Below are positions 1-8,375 of a stretch of 64,000 nucleotides of DNA, in pieces (positions within the stretch are counted from its first letter, which is position 1; each line of letters begins with the position of its first letter). The notes beneath the pieces are model-generated. The model had not been told where the DNA came from, ran no database searches, and was given only the letters and a program-made list of their open reading frames with translations. Position numbers and translations under genes: made by a program. The DNA comes from Rhizobium sp. AQ_MP (GTDB taxonomy: Bacteria; Pseudomonadota; Alphaproteobacteria; Rhizobiales; Rhizobiaceae), in contig NZ_JACJVI010000001.1 of assembly GCF_014237835.1 (NCBI RefSeq), forward strand, positions 434,001-498,000, given 5' to 3'.

Positions 1-161
1 GCTTCGTCCAGAACATTCCCGCACCGCTCGGTATCGGCAAGGTCACGCTCGACGACGGGTCCCAAGTGTCCGGCTTCCTCTGCGAGCCCTATGCCATAGA
101 GGGCGCGCAGGAAGTCACCGATCTCGGCGGCTGGCGCGCCTATATCGCGTCAAGGAAGTGA
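1..161 (+). CDS. atzF: Allophanate hydrolase, C-terminal end (partial)
   Basis: Only the last 52 codons are inside the window; the reading frame starts at base 3 and ends at TGA 159-161. The tail contains [16 protein letters not shown] and a final GGWRAY, which match the C-terminal domain of allophanate hydrolases, the enzymes that hydrolyse allophanate to ammonia and CO2 after urea carboxylation. The amidase domain lies outside the window, so activity cannot be judged. It is convergent with the SMP-30 gene and separated from it by a hairpin. Confidence 0.8.
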   Translation, partial: FVQNIPAPLGIGKVTLDDGSQVSGFLCEPYAIEGAQEVTDLGGWRAYIASRK

Positions 162-168
162 TTGTCCG

Positions 169-196
169 TTGGCGCCTGCCTGAACGCAGGCGCCAA
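169..196. terminator. Hairpin between convergent genes
   Basis: Perfect 11-bp stem (TTGGCGCCTGC / GCAGGCGCCAA) with a 6-base loop, between the stops of atzF and the SMP-30 gene. There is no T-run, so it may act as a bidirectional or Rho-assisted terminator. Confidence 0.5.
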
Positions 197-210
197 CGCG
201 AGACTTGACC

Positions 211-1122
211 TTAGGGAACCTGCGCGCCCCGCGTCGCGGTATAGATCGCATAGAGCGAGGTCGACGCCGTGATGAACAGGCGGTTCCGGCGTGGGCCGCC
301 GAAGGTCAGGTTGGCGACCGCCTGCGGCACGAGGATCTTGCCGAGCAGCGTGCCATCGGGATGGAAGCAGTGCACGCCGTCGGCAGCACTTGACCAGAGG
401 TTCCCGTCGACATCCGTGCGCATGCCGTCGGGAATTCCCTTGTCGATATGGGCAAAGACCCGCCCATTCGTCAGGCGTTTGCCATCACTGACATCGAAGA
501 CGCGAATATGCCGTGGCGCGTCCGGTTTGTGGCTAGCGCCGGAATCGGCGACGTAGAGCAGGCGCTCGTCCGGCGAGAAGCAGAGCCCGTTCGGCTGCAG
601 GAAATCGTCGACCGCGACGGTGAGTTCGCCTGTTGCAGGATCGAGCCGGTAGACATTCCGGCTCGCCTGTTCCTCGTCGGCCTTGTAGCCCTCGTAATCT
701 GAGAGAATGCCGTAGGATGGATCGCTGAACCACACGCTGCCGTCGGACTTGACCACCACGTCGTTGGGAGAGTTCAACCGCTTGCCCTCGTGACGATCGG
801 CAAGCGTCGTGATCGTCCCGTCGATTTCGGTGCGGATGACGCGGCGCCCGCCATGCTCGCAGGACACGAGCCGCCCCTCGCGGTCGCGGGTATTGCCGTT
901 GATGAAATTGGATGGTGCACGATAGAGAGAGGTGCCAGCACCCTCGATCCAGCGCAGAACGCGTTCGTTCGGAATGTCGCTGAACAGCAGATAGCCGCCA
1001 TCGTTGAACCAGACAGGCCCCTCGGCCCATCGGCAGCCGGTGTAAAGCTCATCCAGTCCGGCGCTGGAAACGAGCAGGTCGCGGAAGCGGGGATCGCAGA
1101 TCTCGTAATGCGGGTTTTCCAT
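211..1122 (-). CDS. SMP-30/gluconolactonase-family lactonase
   Basis: A 303-residue protein of the SMP-30/gluconolactonase/LRE beta-propeller family, which hydrolyses sugar lactones using one divalent metal ion. Visible family features are AEGPVW near residue 34 (first metal-ligand Glu), LNSPNDVV in the middle (metal-ligand Asn) and YVADSG late in the protein (catalytic Asp). No signal peptide is seen, so it is probably cytoplasmic. It is the last gene of a five-gene sugar ABC operon, 20 bp after the permease stop. That suggests it opens the lactone formed when the imported sugar is oxidised. The open frame runs on upstream through the permease gene, but homology begins at ATG 1122. Confidence 0.85.
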   Translation of the reverse strand: MENPHYEICDPRFRDLLVSSAGLDELYTGCRWAEGPVWFNDGGYLLFSDIPNERVLRWIEGAGTSLYRAPSNFINGNTRDREGRLVSCEHGGRRVIRTEIDGTITTLADRHEGKRLNSPNDVVVKSDGSVWFSDPSYGILSDYEGYKADEEQASRNVYRLDPATGELTVAVDDFLQPNGLCFSPDERLLYVADSGASHKPDAPRHIRVFDVSDGKRLTNGRVFAHIDKGIPDGMRTDVDGNLWSSAADGVHCFHPDGTLLGKILVPQAVANLTFGGPRRNRLFITASTSLYAIYTATRGAQVP

Positions 1123-1142
1123 GGGACGATCCTGGCAGTGCT

Positions 1143-2096
1143 TCAGGTTTTGCCGGCGCTGCGCGTGGTCGGCAGCATGATGACGGCGATGATGATGAGA
1201 CCGGTGAGAATGAGACGAATGCCTGCGCCAAAGCCGTAGGTGTTCAGCATCGAAACGACAAGGAACATGAAGAGCGAAGCGCCCCATATCCCCGGAACAT
1301 TCGAGTTTCCGCCGGCAACCGCCGTGCCGCCGATGACGACGACGGCAATCGACATCAGGAGATATTCCGTGCCCATGTTGAGCGCCGCACCGCCGGAGAA
1401 GCTGGCGAGCAGATAGCCGCAGAGCGAGGCGAGCACGGCACAGAGCAGGTAGGTGACAAGCCGCGTGCCGTCGATCGGAATGCCGGCCATGCGGGCAGCC
1501 CGGATGCTCTGGCCGATCGCGGCAATCGAGCGCCCATAGACCGTGCGGTTGATCACGTACCAGACGATGACGGACAGCACCAAGGCGACAAGGGCGACAT
1601 TCGGGATGCCTGCCGTCGTGGCGGTGGTGAAGTCGGCAAGCCAGCTCGGCGGCTTGATGCGCAGGCCCCGGTTCGTCCAGATGGCCGTCGACTGCACGAT
1701 GAAGCTCATCGACAGCGTTGCTATGATCGGCGGAATGCGGAGCAGCTTGATGAGCGCGTAATTGCCAATGCCGATCGCAATCCCGATGCCGATGGCAACC
1801 AGCAGCCCCGTCAGGATCATGCTGTTTTCGACATTCATCACCTTCAGCGAAACAGTCGCCGCAAGTGTCATGTTGGCGGGCACCGAGAGGTCGATATTTC
1901 CGGGGCCAAGCGTGATCACCAGCATCTGCCCGAGACCGACCAACACGGAAAACGCCCCGAAGGTGAGAGCCGCCTGTGCAAGCCCGACGGTGCTCGCCCC
2001 GCCGGTGAAAACGATGGTGACGAGGAAGACGCTGGCTGTTGCGATGAACGACCAGATCCAGGTTCGTGAAAACAGCACGGAGAGGGTCTTGCTCAT
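1143..2096 (-). CDS. Sugar ABC transporter permease (RbsC-like), second subunit
   Basis: A 317-residue, very hydrophobic inner-membrane protein of the BPD_transp_2/RbsC type used by CUT2 sugar importers. It has about eight membrane segments, and the loop VAGGNSNVPGIWGA is typical of this family. The ATG at 2096 overlaps the stop of the preceding permease by 4 bp (ATGA), showing translational coupling, and removes a non-homologous 30-residue upstream extension of the frame. It forms the channel together with the other permease at 2093-3040. The substrate cannot be read from sequence; the SMP-30 gene downstream suggests an aldose or sugar acid. Confidence 0.9.
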   Translation of the reverse strand: MSKTLSVLFSRTWIWSFIATASVFLVTIVFTGGASTVGLAQAALTFGAFSVLVGLGQMLVITLGPGNIDLSVPANMTLAATVSLKVMNVENSMILTGLLVAIGIGIAIGIGNYALIKLLRIPPIIATLSMSFIVQSTAIWTNRGLRIKPPSWLADFTTATTAGIPNVALVALVLSVIVWYVINRTVYGRSIAAIGQSIRAARMAGIPIDGTRLVTYLLCAVLASLCGYLLASFSGGAALNMGTEYLLMSIAVVVIGGTAVAGGNSNVPGIWGASLFMFLVVSMLNTYGFGAGIRLILTGLIIIAVIMLPTTRSAGKT

Positions 2097-3040
2097 ACCT
2101 TGCCCCTCCGGCCTTCTGCACGGTTGAGAACGAGGCGCAGCGTCAGCACTAGGATCAGGATCGCGCCCTGAGCGCCGATCTGCCAATCGGGCGATATCCT
2201 GAGGAAAGACAGGAAGGACCCCGCCAGCGTGAGGGTCAGCGCCCCGATCACGGCACCGATCGGCGAAACGCGACCGCCGACGAATTCCCCGCCGCCGAGA
2301 ATGACCCCGGCGATGGAAAGCAGCGTGTAGCGCAGCGCGATATTGGCATCGGCCGAGGTGGTGAGCCCGACTAGCGCCATGCCCGCGAGCACGGCAAAGA
2401 ACCCAGCGAGACCATAGACGGCCGCACGAGCGCCGATGATCGACCAGCCGGCGCGCGCGACAGAACGGCTGTTGCCGCCGACTCCACGCAAGACCACACC
2501 GAAGGAGGATCGCATGATCAGGTAATGACTGATGATCGCAATCAGGATGCTGGCAACGATCGCCATGGGAAGCAGCGGTGGTTTGACCGTCATGATCGAG
2601 CGGATCCAGCCGGGCGCCTCACCGCCCGGAGCAGGCAGGATTAGCACCGCAAGTCCGCCCCAGACGAAACTCATGCCGAGTGTGACGACGATGGAGGGCA
2701 GGTCGCGGAGGTGGATCATCACCCCGATCAGCGCATAGACACCGATCGCTGCGATCAGCATGAGGGCGCCCAGGAGCGGCGACGACTGGAGGAAGGTTGC
2801 CGTCACGCAGGCGACGAAGCTGACGAAGGTGCCCATCGACAGATCAAGGTCGTTGACCGTCATGATCAGCATCTGGGCGATCGTCGCGAGCGCGATTGGC
2901 ACCGCAAGGTTGAACAGCAGGTTGAGCCCCGTATAGCTCATCGCCCGTGGCTGCAGGTAGAAGACTGCGGCAAGGAGCCCGACCAGCGAAAGGGCCGGGA
3001 TCAGCAGGCGCAGACCGTCGGCGGAGAAGAACCTGGTCAT
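2093..3040 (-). CDS. Sugar ABC transporter permease (RbsC-like), first subunit
   Basis: A 315-residue polytopic inner-membrane permease of the BPD_transp_2 family. The segment GVILGGGEFVGGRVSP near residue 240 corresponds to the conserved GG-containing loop of RbsC-type permeases. It overlaps by 4 bp both the ATPase gene upstream and the second permease downstream, so the three form a tightly coupled transcription unit. Two different permeases imply a heterodimeric channel, common in rhizobial CUT2 importers. No substrate is evident. Confidence 0.9.
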   Translation of the reverse strand: MTRFFSADGLRLLIPALSLVGLLAAVFYLQPRAMSYTGLNLLFNLAVPIALATIAQMLIMTVNDLDLSMGTFVSFVACVTATFLQSSPLLGALMLIAAIGVYALIGVMIHLRDLPSIVVTLGMSFVWGGLAVLILPAPGGEAPGWIRSIMTVKPPLLPMAIVASILIAIISHYLIMRSSFGVVLRGVGGNSRSVARAGWSIIGARAAVYGLAGFFAVLAGMALVGLTTSADANIALRYTLLSIAGVILGGGEFVGGRVSPIGAVIGALTLTLAGSFLSFLRISPDWQIGAQGAILILVLTLRLVLNRAEGRRGKV

Positions 3041-4503
3041 GCGGCCTCCTGGAAGGAAGCGGCGAGGATATTTTCTTCCGTCACTGCGTCGCCTTTGAGT
3101 TCGGCAACGATGATGCCGTTGTTGAAGACGTAGACGCGGTCGCAGAGGCAGACCTCGTCCATCTCGGTCGAATACCAGACGAAGGTCCGTCCTTGATCGG
3201 CCTCCTGCCGCAGGATCGCATAGACCTCCTGCTTCGTGCCGAAGTCGACCCCGCGCATCGGGTCGTCCATCAGAACCACGGGCGCGCGGCTGGCCAGCGC
3301 CCGGGCGAAGAGAACCTTCTGCTGGTTTCCACCCGAGAGCGACAGGATCGGATTGTCCATATCGGGCGTGCGGATGCCGATCCGCTCCTTCCAGGTCTGG
3401 CCCAGCGTCTCCTCCCGTGCGAAATCGAGGCTCTGCAGCCGCGACAGATCCGGCAGGATGCCGATGCTGAGGTTTCGCAAGATGCTCCAGAGTGTGAAGG
3501 TCCCGTTCACTGCCCGGTCCCCGGCGACGAAGGCGACGTCGGGGCTGTCGGCGCGCAGCCAGTTGCCGGTCTTTGCCTCGAACAGGCCGACCAGCATGTC
3601 CGTCTGCCCGTGCCCGCCGAGCCCTGCAAAGCCGACGATTTCACCTTTCATCGCCTGGAAAGGCAGCCCACGTCCCCGTACCGGCGGAGCGGAGAGCACA
3701 CTGGTCGCGGTCGCCATCTGCTGATGAACGCGGGCTTGCCGCGCCTTGACGACGCTGCCCATCGCTTCGATCAGACCGTGTTCGGAAAATTCTTCGGCCG
3801 GCCGCTGGCTCACCACCTTGCCGTCCTTCATCACGACGATGCGGTTGGCGACCGAGAGGATCTCGCCGAGGATATGCGAGATGAAAAGGATTGACCCGCC
3901 GCTGCGCACGAAACGCTCGACATAGGCGAGCAGCTGTTCGGCAAGCCTGGCGTCGAGCGACGACGTCGGCTCGTCCAGGATGACGAGGCGAACCGGACTA
4001 CCGATCTCGCAGAAGGTGATTGCGATCTCGACCATCTGACGTTCGGCGATGGTGAGATTGCTGACGGCCTCGTGGCAGTCGATCGAATGGCCGGGAAAGA
4101 TTTCCGCGAGTTTGCTCTCAATGAGGGTTGCACCCCGCTTGCGCCAGCCCCAGCCTTTCAGGCTTCGATGCATGACGCGTGTGTTTTCCACGATGGTCAG
4201 GTTCGGGCAGAGCGAGAGTTCCTGGAAGACGCAGCGGATACCCGCATCGCGCGCGCCATTGATGCTGTGGCCCCCGCTGCCGTAACCGTATCGGATGTTG
4301 CCCTCGTGCGGAGTGAGACCGCCGTTGATGACGTTGACGATGGTCGACTTGCCAGCACCGTTATGGCCGACCAGACCGACACATTCTCCCGCGCCGATTT
4401 CCAGTGTGACGCCATCGAGCGCCTTCACCGCGCCGAAACGAACTCTTGCATCGCTAACACTGACGACGGGCCGCCCACCGCCCGGATCGAGCATGGCATT
4501 CAT
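3037..4503 (-). CDS. Sugar ABC transporter ATP-binding protein (RbsA/MglA-like)
   Basis: A 488-residue ATPase with two tandem nucleotide-binding domains, as in CUT2 importers. The first domain has a clean Walker A (GHNGAGKS, residues 46-53) and Walker B followed by DEPTSSLD. The second has a degenerate Walker A (GLGGHGQTD) but a good signature, LSGGNQQK, and a Walker B reading LMDDP where most families have LDEP. This asymmetry is normal for RbsA/MglA, where one site carries most of the hydrolysis. The ATG at 4503 lies 88 bp after the binding-protein stop, and the 3' end overlaps the permease gene by 4 bp. Confidence 0.92.
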   Translation of the reverse strand: MNAMLDPGGGRPVVSVSDARVRFGAVKALDGVTLEIGAGECVGLVGHNGAGKSTIVNVINGGLTPHEGNIRYGYGSGGHSINGARDAGIRCVFQELSLCPNLTIVENTRVMHRSLKGWGWRKRGATLIESKLAEIFPGHSIDCHEAVSNLTIAERQMVEIAITFCEIGSPVRLVILDEPTSSLDARLAEQLLAYVERFVRSGGSILFISHILGEILSVANRIVVMKDGKVVSQRPAEEFSEHGLIEAMGSVVKARQARVHQQMATATSVLSAPPVRGRGLPFQAMKGEIVGFAGLGGHGQTDMLVGLFEAKTGNWLRADSPDVAFVAGDRAVNGTFTLWSILRNLSIGILPDLSRLQSLDFAREETLGQTWKERIGIRTPDMDNPILSLSGGNQQKVLFARALASRAPVVLMDDPMRGVDFGTKQEVYAILRQEADQGRTFVWYSTEMDEVCLCDRVYVFNNGIIVAELKGDAVTEENILAASFQEAA

Positions 4504-4591
4504 ACGGACTTACTCTTCACTTCCGAGCCAGATGATGTCCCCCTTACCGCCCGACCCGAAGGCCGGACGGTCCGGGGAGGTTTCCATTCGA

Positions 4592-5608
4592 TCACTTGGC
4601 AGAAGCGATCACCTTCTGGGCGTCTTCAAGCGAATACTCGACATTGGCGACGCCACCGGCCTGCGTATTGGCCAGGTTGGCTTCGAGGTTGTCCTGGTCG
4701 ATGCGCAGGAAGGGAACGACGAGGTCCTTCTTCACTTCCTTGCCGTCAAGGATCTGCTGCGCGACCCAGAAGGCAAGCGTGGATACGCCGGGCGCAATCG
4801 AGACGGACATGGTCTCGTAGCCATTGGCGTCCTTCTGCTCCTTCCACCACTTCAACTCGTCTTCGCGGTTGCCCATGACGATCACGGGCATCGGACGGTT
4901 GGCGGCCGCAATCGCCTGGGCGGCACCATAGCCGTCACCACCCTGGGTCACGACACCGACCAGTTCCGGCAGGCTCGGCAGGATGCCGGCCACGGCCTTC
5001 TGGGCCACGTCCTGCGCCCAGTCGCCATGCACGGAACCGACGATCTTGAACTGCGGGAACTGCTTCACGCCTTCATGAATGCCGGCCGAGATTTCGTCGT
5101 CAACGAAGACGCCGGCCAGGCCACGGATCTCGAGCAGGTTGCCGCCCTGCGGCAGCTTGCCGGAGAGATATTCGACCTGGCTGCGGCCCATTTCCTTGAA
5201 GTCGACGGCGATGCGCCAGGCGCAGGGTTCGGTGACGATACCATCAAACGAGACGACGGTGATGCCGGCATCGCAGGCTTCCTTGACGGCGCCGTTCAGT
5301 GCCGTCGGCGAGGCGGCGTTGATGACGATGGCGTCATAGCCCTGCAGGATCATGTTCTGGATCTGGGCTGCCTGTTCGGTCGCCTGGTTTTCGGCGGTGG
5401 TGAAGGCGTCGGCGGCTGCGACCTGTCCGGCCTTGACGGCCTCGCCGGTCACCTTTTCCCAGCTGGTCAGCATGGCCTGGCGCCAGGAATTGCCCGCATA
5501 GTTGTTCGAAAGGGCGATCTTCTTGCCCGAGGTGTCGGCCAGTGCGGGCATGGATGTGGCGAGAAGGCACAGTGCCGCGCTCGCCAGAAGGTATCTGCTG
5601 GTCTTCAT
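4592..5608 (-). CDS. Periplasmic sugar-binding protein of the ABC importer
   Basis: A 338-residue periplasmic binding protein (Peripla_BP_4/RbsB type). It begins with a signal peptide: MKTSR, a hydrophobic core, and probable cleavage after ALA near residue 24. The mature start KKIALSNNYAGNSWR and the motif DAIVINAASPTALNGAV resemble ribose/xylose-type binding proteins. The ATG at 5608 has a GGGAG ribosome-binding site 8 bp upstream. As first gene of the operon it faces the two-component genes across a 261-bp divergent promoter region containing a direct repeat. Confidence 0.92.
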   Translation of the reverse strand: MKTSRYLLASAALCLLATSMPALADTSGKKIALSNNYAGNSWRQAMLTSWEKVTGEAVKAGQVAAADAFTTAENQATEQAAQIQNMILQGYDAIVINAASPTALNGAVKEACDAGITVVSFDGIVTEPCAWRIAVDFKEMGRSQVEYLSGKLPQGGNLLEIRGLAGVFVDDEISAGIHEGVKQFPQFKIVGSVHGDWAQDVAQKAVAGILPSLPELVGVVTQGGDGYGAAQAIAAANRPMPVIVMGNREDELKWWKEQKDANGYETMSVSIAPGVSTLAFWVAQQILDGKEVKKDLVVPFLRIDQDNLEANLANTQAGGVANVEYSLEDAQKVIASAK

Positions 5609-5762
5609 GATCTCACTCCCTGTTGTCCGGCACTCCTGGCGCCGGTTTCCTCCAAACAGCCGGGCGTCTCCCGGTCTGAATTCCCCGCCGAGTTCCTCTT
5701 CTCGGCTTCATGAGGATGGATGGAATGAGACCCTCTGTCGAGGTCGCGCCCGGCAGCATGTT

Positions 5763-5800
5763 TGCGGGATCTACGCAAGATGATGCGGGATCTCGCAAGA
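5763..5800. promoter_or_regulatory. Tandem direct repeat in the divergent promoter region
   Basis: Two near-identical copies, TGCGGGATCTACGCAAGA at 5763-5780 and TGCGGGATCTCGCAAGA at 5784-5800, start 21 bp apart (two helical turns). Each contains an internal TGCG...CGCA inverted repeat. The position between the sugar operon and the kinase/regulator genes suggests a binding site for the neighbouring response regulator; this is inference. Confidence 0.55.
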
Positions 5801-5869
5801 CGACGGCTGAGGCAGCATGTGTTATGAGAGGGAGTGCGGTCAGGGGAGTGGCCGCGCGGGAGGAAGACA

Positions 5870-7114
5870 ATGCTCAAGATCGCGCCACCGGCTCTGCTCG
5901 ATCATTATCTCGGCATATCCCGGCTTTTGGCCGGCCAGCTCGATTTCCGTTCGGCAATCAAGGCTGTCGGCGTCGAAGTATCGCATATCGTGCCGCATGA
6001 CCACCTCGACGTGTGTATCATGATGGTCAACGGTCTTTATCACACGGCCTATGAAACCGGTCTCGACACATTCTGGGGCCAGACCGCGCCCGCGCCCGTC
6101 GCCAGCAGCCCGATCCGGACACTGCTCTGGGGCGAGATGGACTTTCTCCTGACCTCTGATGCCCAGCAGGAAACGCGCTACCACTGCGACACACCTTTCA
6201 CCCGCCCGATCTTCGAGCACAATCTGCGCAGCCGTATTCACGTCCCTCTCAAGGTTGGCGGCGAGGTCATCGGGGCGCTGAGTTGCTCCTCGCATCAGGT
6301 TGATTTCTACTCGCCCCAGGATGTCGAAAACGCCCAGTCGATCGCTGACCTCCTGTCTCCGTATTTCTTCGCGCTACGCGCGGCTGAACAGGCCAAGCAG
6401 TCGGCCATCATCGAGGCTGAGGCGCGGGCGCGCGAGGAAGGCCTGCGGCTCGGTGCGCTGAACCTGACGGAAGCGCTTGAAAGCGAGCGCCAGCGCATCG
6501 GTATGGACCTGCACGATCAGACATTGGCCGATCTTACCCGGCTGTCGCGCCGGCTCGACCGCATGATGCAGGAGAAGGAACTGAGCGGTGAAATGCTGGA
6601 GCCGGTCGCCCGCAGCCTGCAGCAATGCATGCAGAACCTGCGCGAGATCATCGAGGAGGCAAAGCCTGCCGTTCTGCAGCTCTTCGGTTTTGCCCATGCC
6701 ATCGAAAACCATCTCGACCGCGCCGTGCGCGACCAGGGAGCCGTGCTTTCCTGGCGCCTGATCGACGAGACCGAAGGGGCGATCGATCTCGTCGACCAGA
6801 CCGTCCGCATCGCGCTGTTCCGGATCACGCAGGAGGCGATCAACAACGCCGTCCGGCATGCCCATGCCGCAAGCCTTGATGTGCGCCTGCGAGCCAGCGG
6901 CACGGCCGTGATCATCGAGGTCACCGACGACGGCCGCGGGCTTACGCGTGTAGCCAGAGGCGAGGGCGGCGGTATCGACAACATGATGACGCGGGCCCGG
7001 CTGATCTCGGCCAAATTCACGATCGGAGCCAATCGCGAGGGCGAGGGCACGACGGTGCGAGTTCAGCTGCCGCTGCCGGCACAAACGATGAAGAGCAGGG
7101 GAGACGAAGCATGA
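5870..7114 (+). CDS. GAF-domain sensor histidine kinase (HisKA_3/NarL type), soluble
   Basis: A 414-residue kinase. Residues about 20-170 form a GAF-like sensor. Residues about 205-270 are a HisKA_3 dimerisation domain with phospho-acceptor His215 in GMDLHDQT. Residues about 310-410 are the ATPase domain (EAINNAVRHA; DDGRGL). No membrane segment or signal peptide is visible, so it senses something in the cytoplasm. ATG 5870 is preferred to an upstream GTG at 5834 because GGGAGGAAG lies just before it. It overlaps its response-regulator gene by 4 bp and diverges from the sugar ABC operon, so it probably controls that operon. Confidence 0.88.
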   Translation: MLKIAPPALLDHYLGISRLLAGQLDFRSAIKAVGVEVSHIVPHDHLDVCIMMVNGLYHTAYETGLDTFWGQTAPAPVASSPIRTLLWGEMDFLLTSDAQQETRYHCDTPFTRPIFEHNLRSRIHVPLKVGGEVIGALSCSSHQVDFYSPQDVENAQSIADLLSPYFFALRAAEQAKQSAIIEAEARAREEGLRLGALNLTEALESERQRIGMDLHDQTLADLTRLSRRLDRMMQEKELSGEMLEPVARSLQQCMQNLREIIEEAKPAVLQLFGFAHAIENHLDRAVRDQGAVLSWRLIDETEGAIDLVDQTVRIALFRITQEAINNAVRHAHAASLDVRLRASGTAVIIEVTDDGRGLTRVARGEGGGIDNMMTRARLISAKFTIGANREGEGTTVRVQLPLPAQTMKSRGDEA

Positions 7115-7833
7115 AGGTTCTGATCGTGGAGGATGATCCCCTGCATCGGTCCTATCTGCTGGAGGCTGTCTGTTCGGCGCTGCCGGAATGCCGGGACGTG
7201 CTGGAGGCAGAAAATGGGGCCGACGGTGAAAAGATGGCCCGCGAACACAAGTCTGCGCATATCGTCATGGACCTCCAGATGAACGCCAGAAACGGCATCG
7301 AGGCGGCGCGGACCATCTGGAAGGAACGGCCCGACACCCGCATTCTCTTCTGGTCGAACTACTCCGATGAGGCCTATGTGCGCGGCGTTTCCCGCATCGT
7401 GCCGGATGGGGCCGCCTATGGCTATGTCCTGAAATCGGCCTCCGATGAGCGGCTGAAGCTCGCTCTCAGGAGCATCTTCGTCGAGGCGCAATGTGTCATC
7501 GACCGCGAAGTGCGGGGCATGCAGCAGAAAAGCCTCGGACAGGTGAAGGGCTTCAGCGACAGCGAATACGAGATCCTCGTCGACATCGCGCTCGGCCTGA
7601 CCGACCGCACGATCGCCCGCCGCCGTGGCCTCTCGTTGCGCAGCGTCCAGAACCGGCTGCAGCAGCTCTACGAAAAACTTGGGGTGTACCAGATGTCCAC
7701 CGACGAGCCGGACGAGGGTCGCTTCAACCTTCGTGCCCGAGCCGTCACGGTGGCATTGCTTCGCAAGCTCCTGAACTACAGCGCTCTGGAGCGTGCTGAA
7801 GCCGAACTGAATGATTGGCTGCGCTCTCATTGA
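7111..7833 (+). CDS. LuxR/NarL-family response regulator
   Basis: A 240-residue regulator. The N-terminal receiver domain has the acidic pair E7/D8-D9 and phospho-acceptor Asp54 (IVMDLQM). Its C-terminal helix-turn-helix runs about residues 155-215, with ALGLTDRTIARRRGLSLRSV resembling the GerE/LuxR recognition region. Its ATG overlaps the kinase stop (ATGA), so the two are co-translated partners. A likely target is the direct repeat at 5763-5800 and hence the sugar ABC/lactonase operon; this is inferred from gene position only. Confidence 0.88.
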   Translation: MKVLIVEDDPLHRSYLLEAVCSALPECRDVLEAENGADGEKMAREHKSAHIVMDLQMNARNGIEAARTIWKERPDTRILFWSNYSDEAYVRGVSRIVPDGAAYGYVLKSASDERLKLALRSIFVEAQCVIDREVRGMQQKSLGQVKGFSDSEYEILVDIALGLTDRTIARRRGLSLRSVQNRLQQLYEKLGVYQMSTDEPDEGRFNLRARAVTVALLRKLLNYSALERAEAELNDWLRSH

Positions 7834-7835
7834 GA

Positions 7836-7850
7836 GCCCGGCCACCGGGC
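7836..7850. terminator. Short hairpin between convergent genes
   Basis: GCCCGG-CCA-CCGGGC lies directly after the response-regulator stop and before the stop of the convergent sdhD-like gene. The stem is only 6 bp and no T-run follows, so termination is plausible but weakly supported. Confidence 0.3.
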
Positions 7851-7851
7851 A

Positions 7852-8241
7852 CTACGTCTGCACGGCAACGAACATGATCCGGATCACGGCGATGATCGCG
7901 AGAAGACAGCAGCCCCAGCTGAAGGCCCAGTTCAGGAAGAGCAGCGTGTATTTCAAGATGGTGGTGTGAACGTAGTCTTCGATGATGACCCGCATGCCAA
8001 GCGCCATATGGGTGGCGTTGATCAGCAGGAAGGCAACGAGTGCGGGCCCGATCCACAGCGATCCAACAGCCTGCAGGACAACCGGGTAAGGTTGCCCGAA
8101 CACCGGCATCATGACGACCAGCAGATAGGGCGTGAGAAAAAAAAGCGCGAGGCCACTGAGCCGCTCTTTCACGAAGGTGGCAGTGCCGGATTTCGCGCTC
8201 CCGAGCCCGCGAACGAGACCAAGTGGTGTAGGCATATCCAT
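7852..8241 (-). CDS. Orphan succinate dehydrogenase membrane-anchor subunit D-like protein
   Basis: A 129-residue protein with three membrane segments that matches alphaproteobacterial SdhD in layout. It has an N-terminal TPLGLVRGLGSAKSG motif, His78 in the second helix, and GMRVIIEDYVH with Asp89-Tyr90, the pair corresponding to the quinone-site residues of SdhD. In normal operons SdhD is encoded with SdhC, SdhA and SdhB; none of these flanks this gene. It is therefore a solitary paralogue or displaced copy. ATG 8241 begins at the conserved MDMPTPLG; the open frame extends further upstream without homology. It diverges from recX. Confidence 0.75.
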   Translation of the reverse strand: MDMPTPLGLVRGLGSAKSGTATFVKERLSGLALFFLTPYLLVVMMPVFGQPYPVVLQAVGSLWIGPALVAFLLINATHMALGMRVIIEDYVHTTILKYTLLFLNWAFSWGCCLLAIIAVIRIMFVAVQT

Positions 8242-8375
8242 TGTCCCCTGCCGGGCACTGAGCGGAACAAATCGCCAGTGCCATTGCACGCTCGAACTAT
8301 GTGTCTGCGGGACGGTTCCCGCCGAGACATAAAAATCGCGTTGACGTTGGCCCGCGAACTTGGGACATCCACCAT

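Noticed and set aside
1123-2121. Upstream extension of the SMP-30 frame through the permease gene (636-residue open frame)
   Set aside because: The extension is the out-of-frame complement of a clear membrane permease; SMP-30 homology begins only at ATG 1122.
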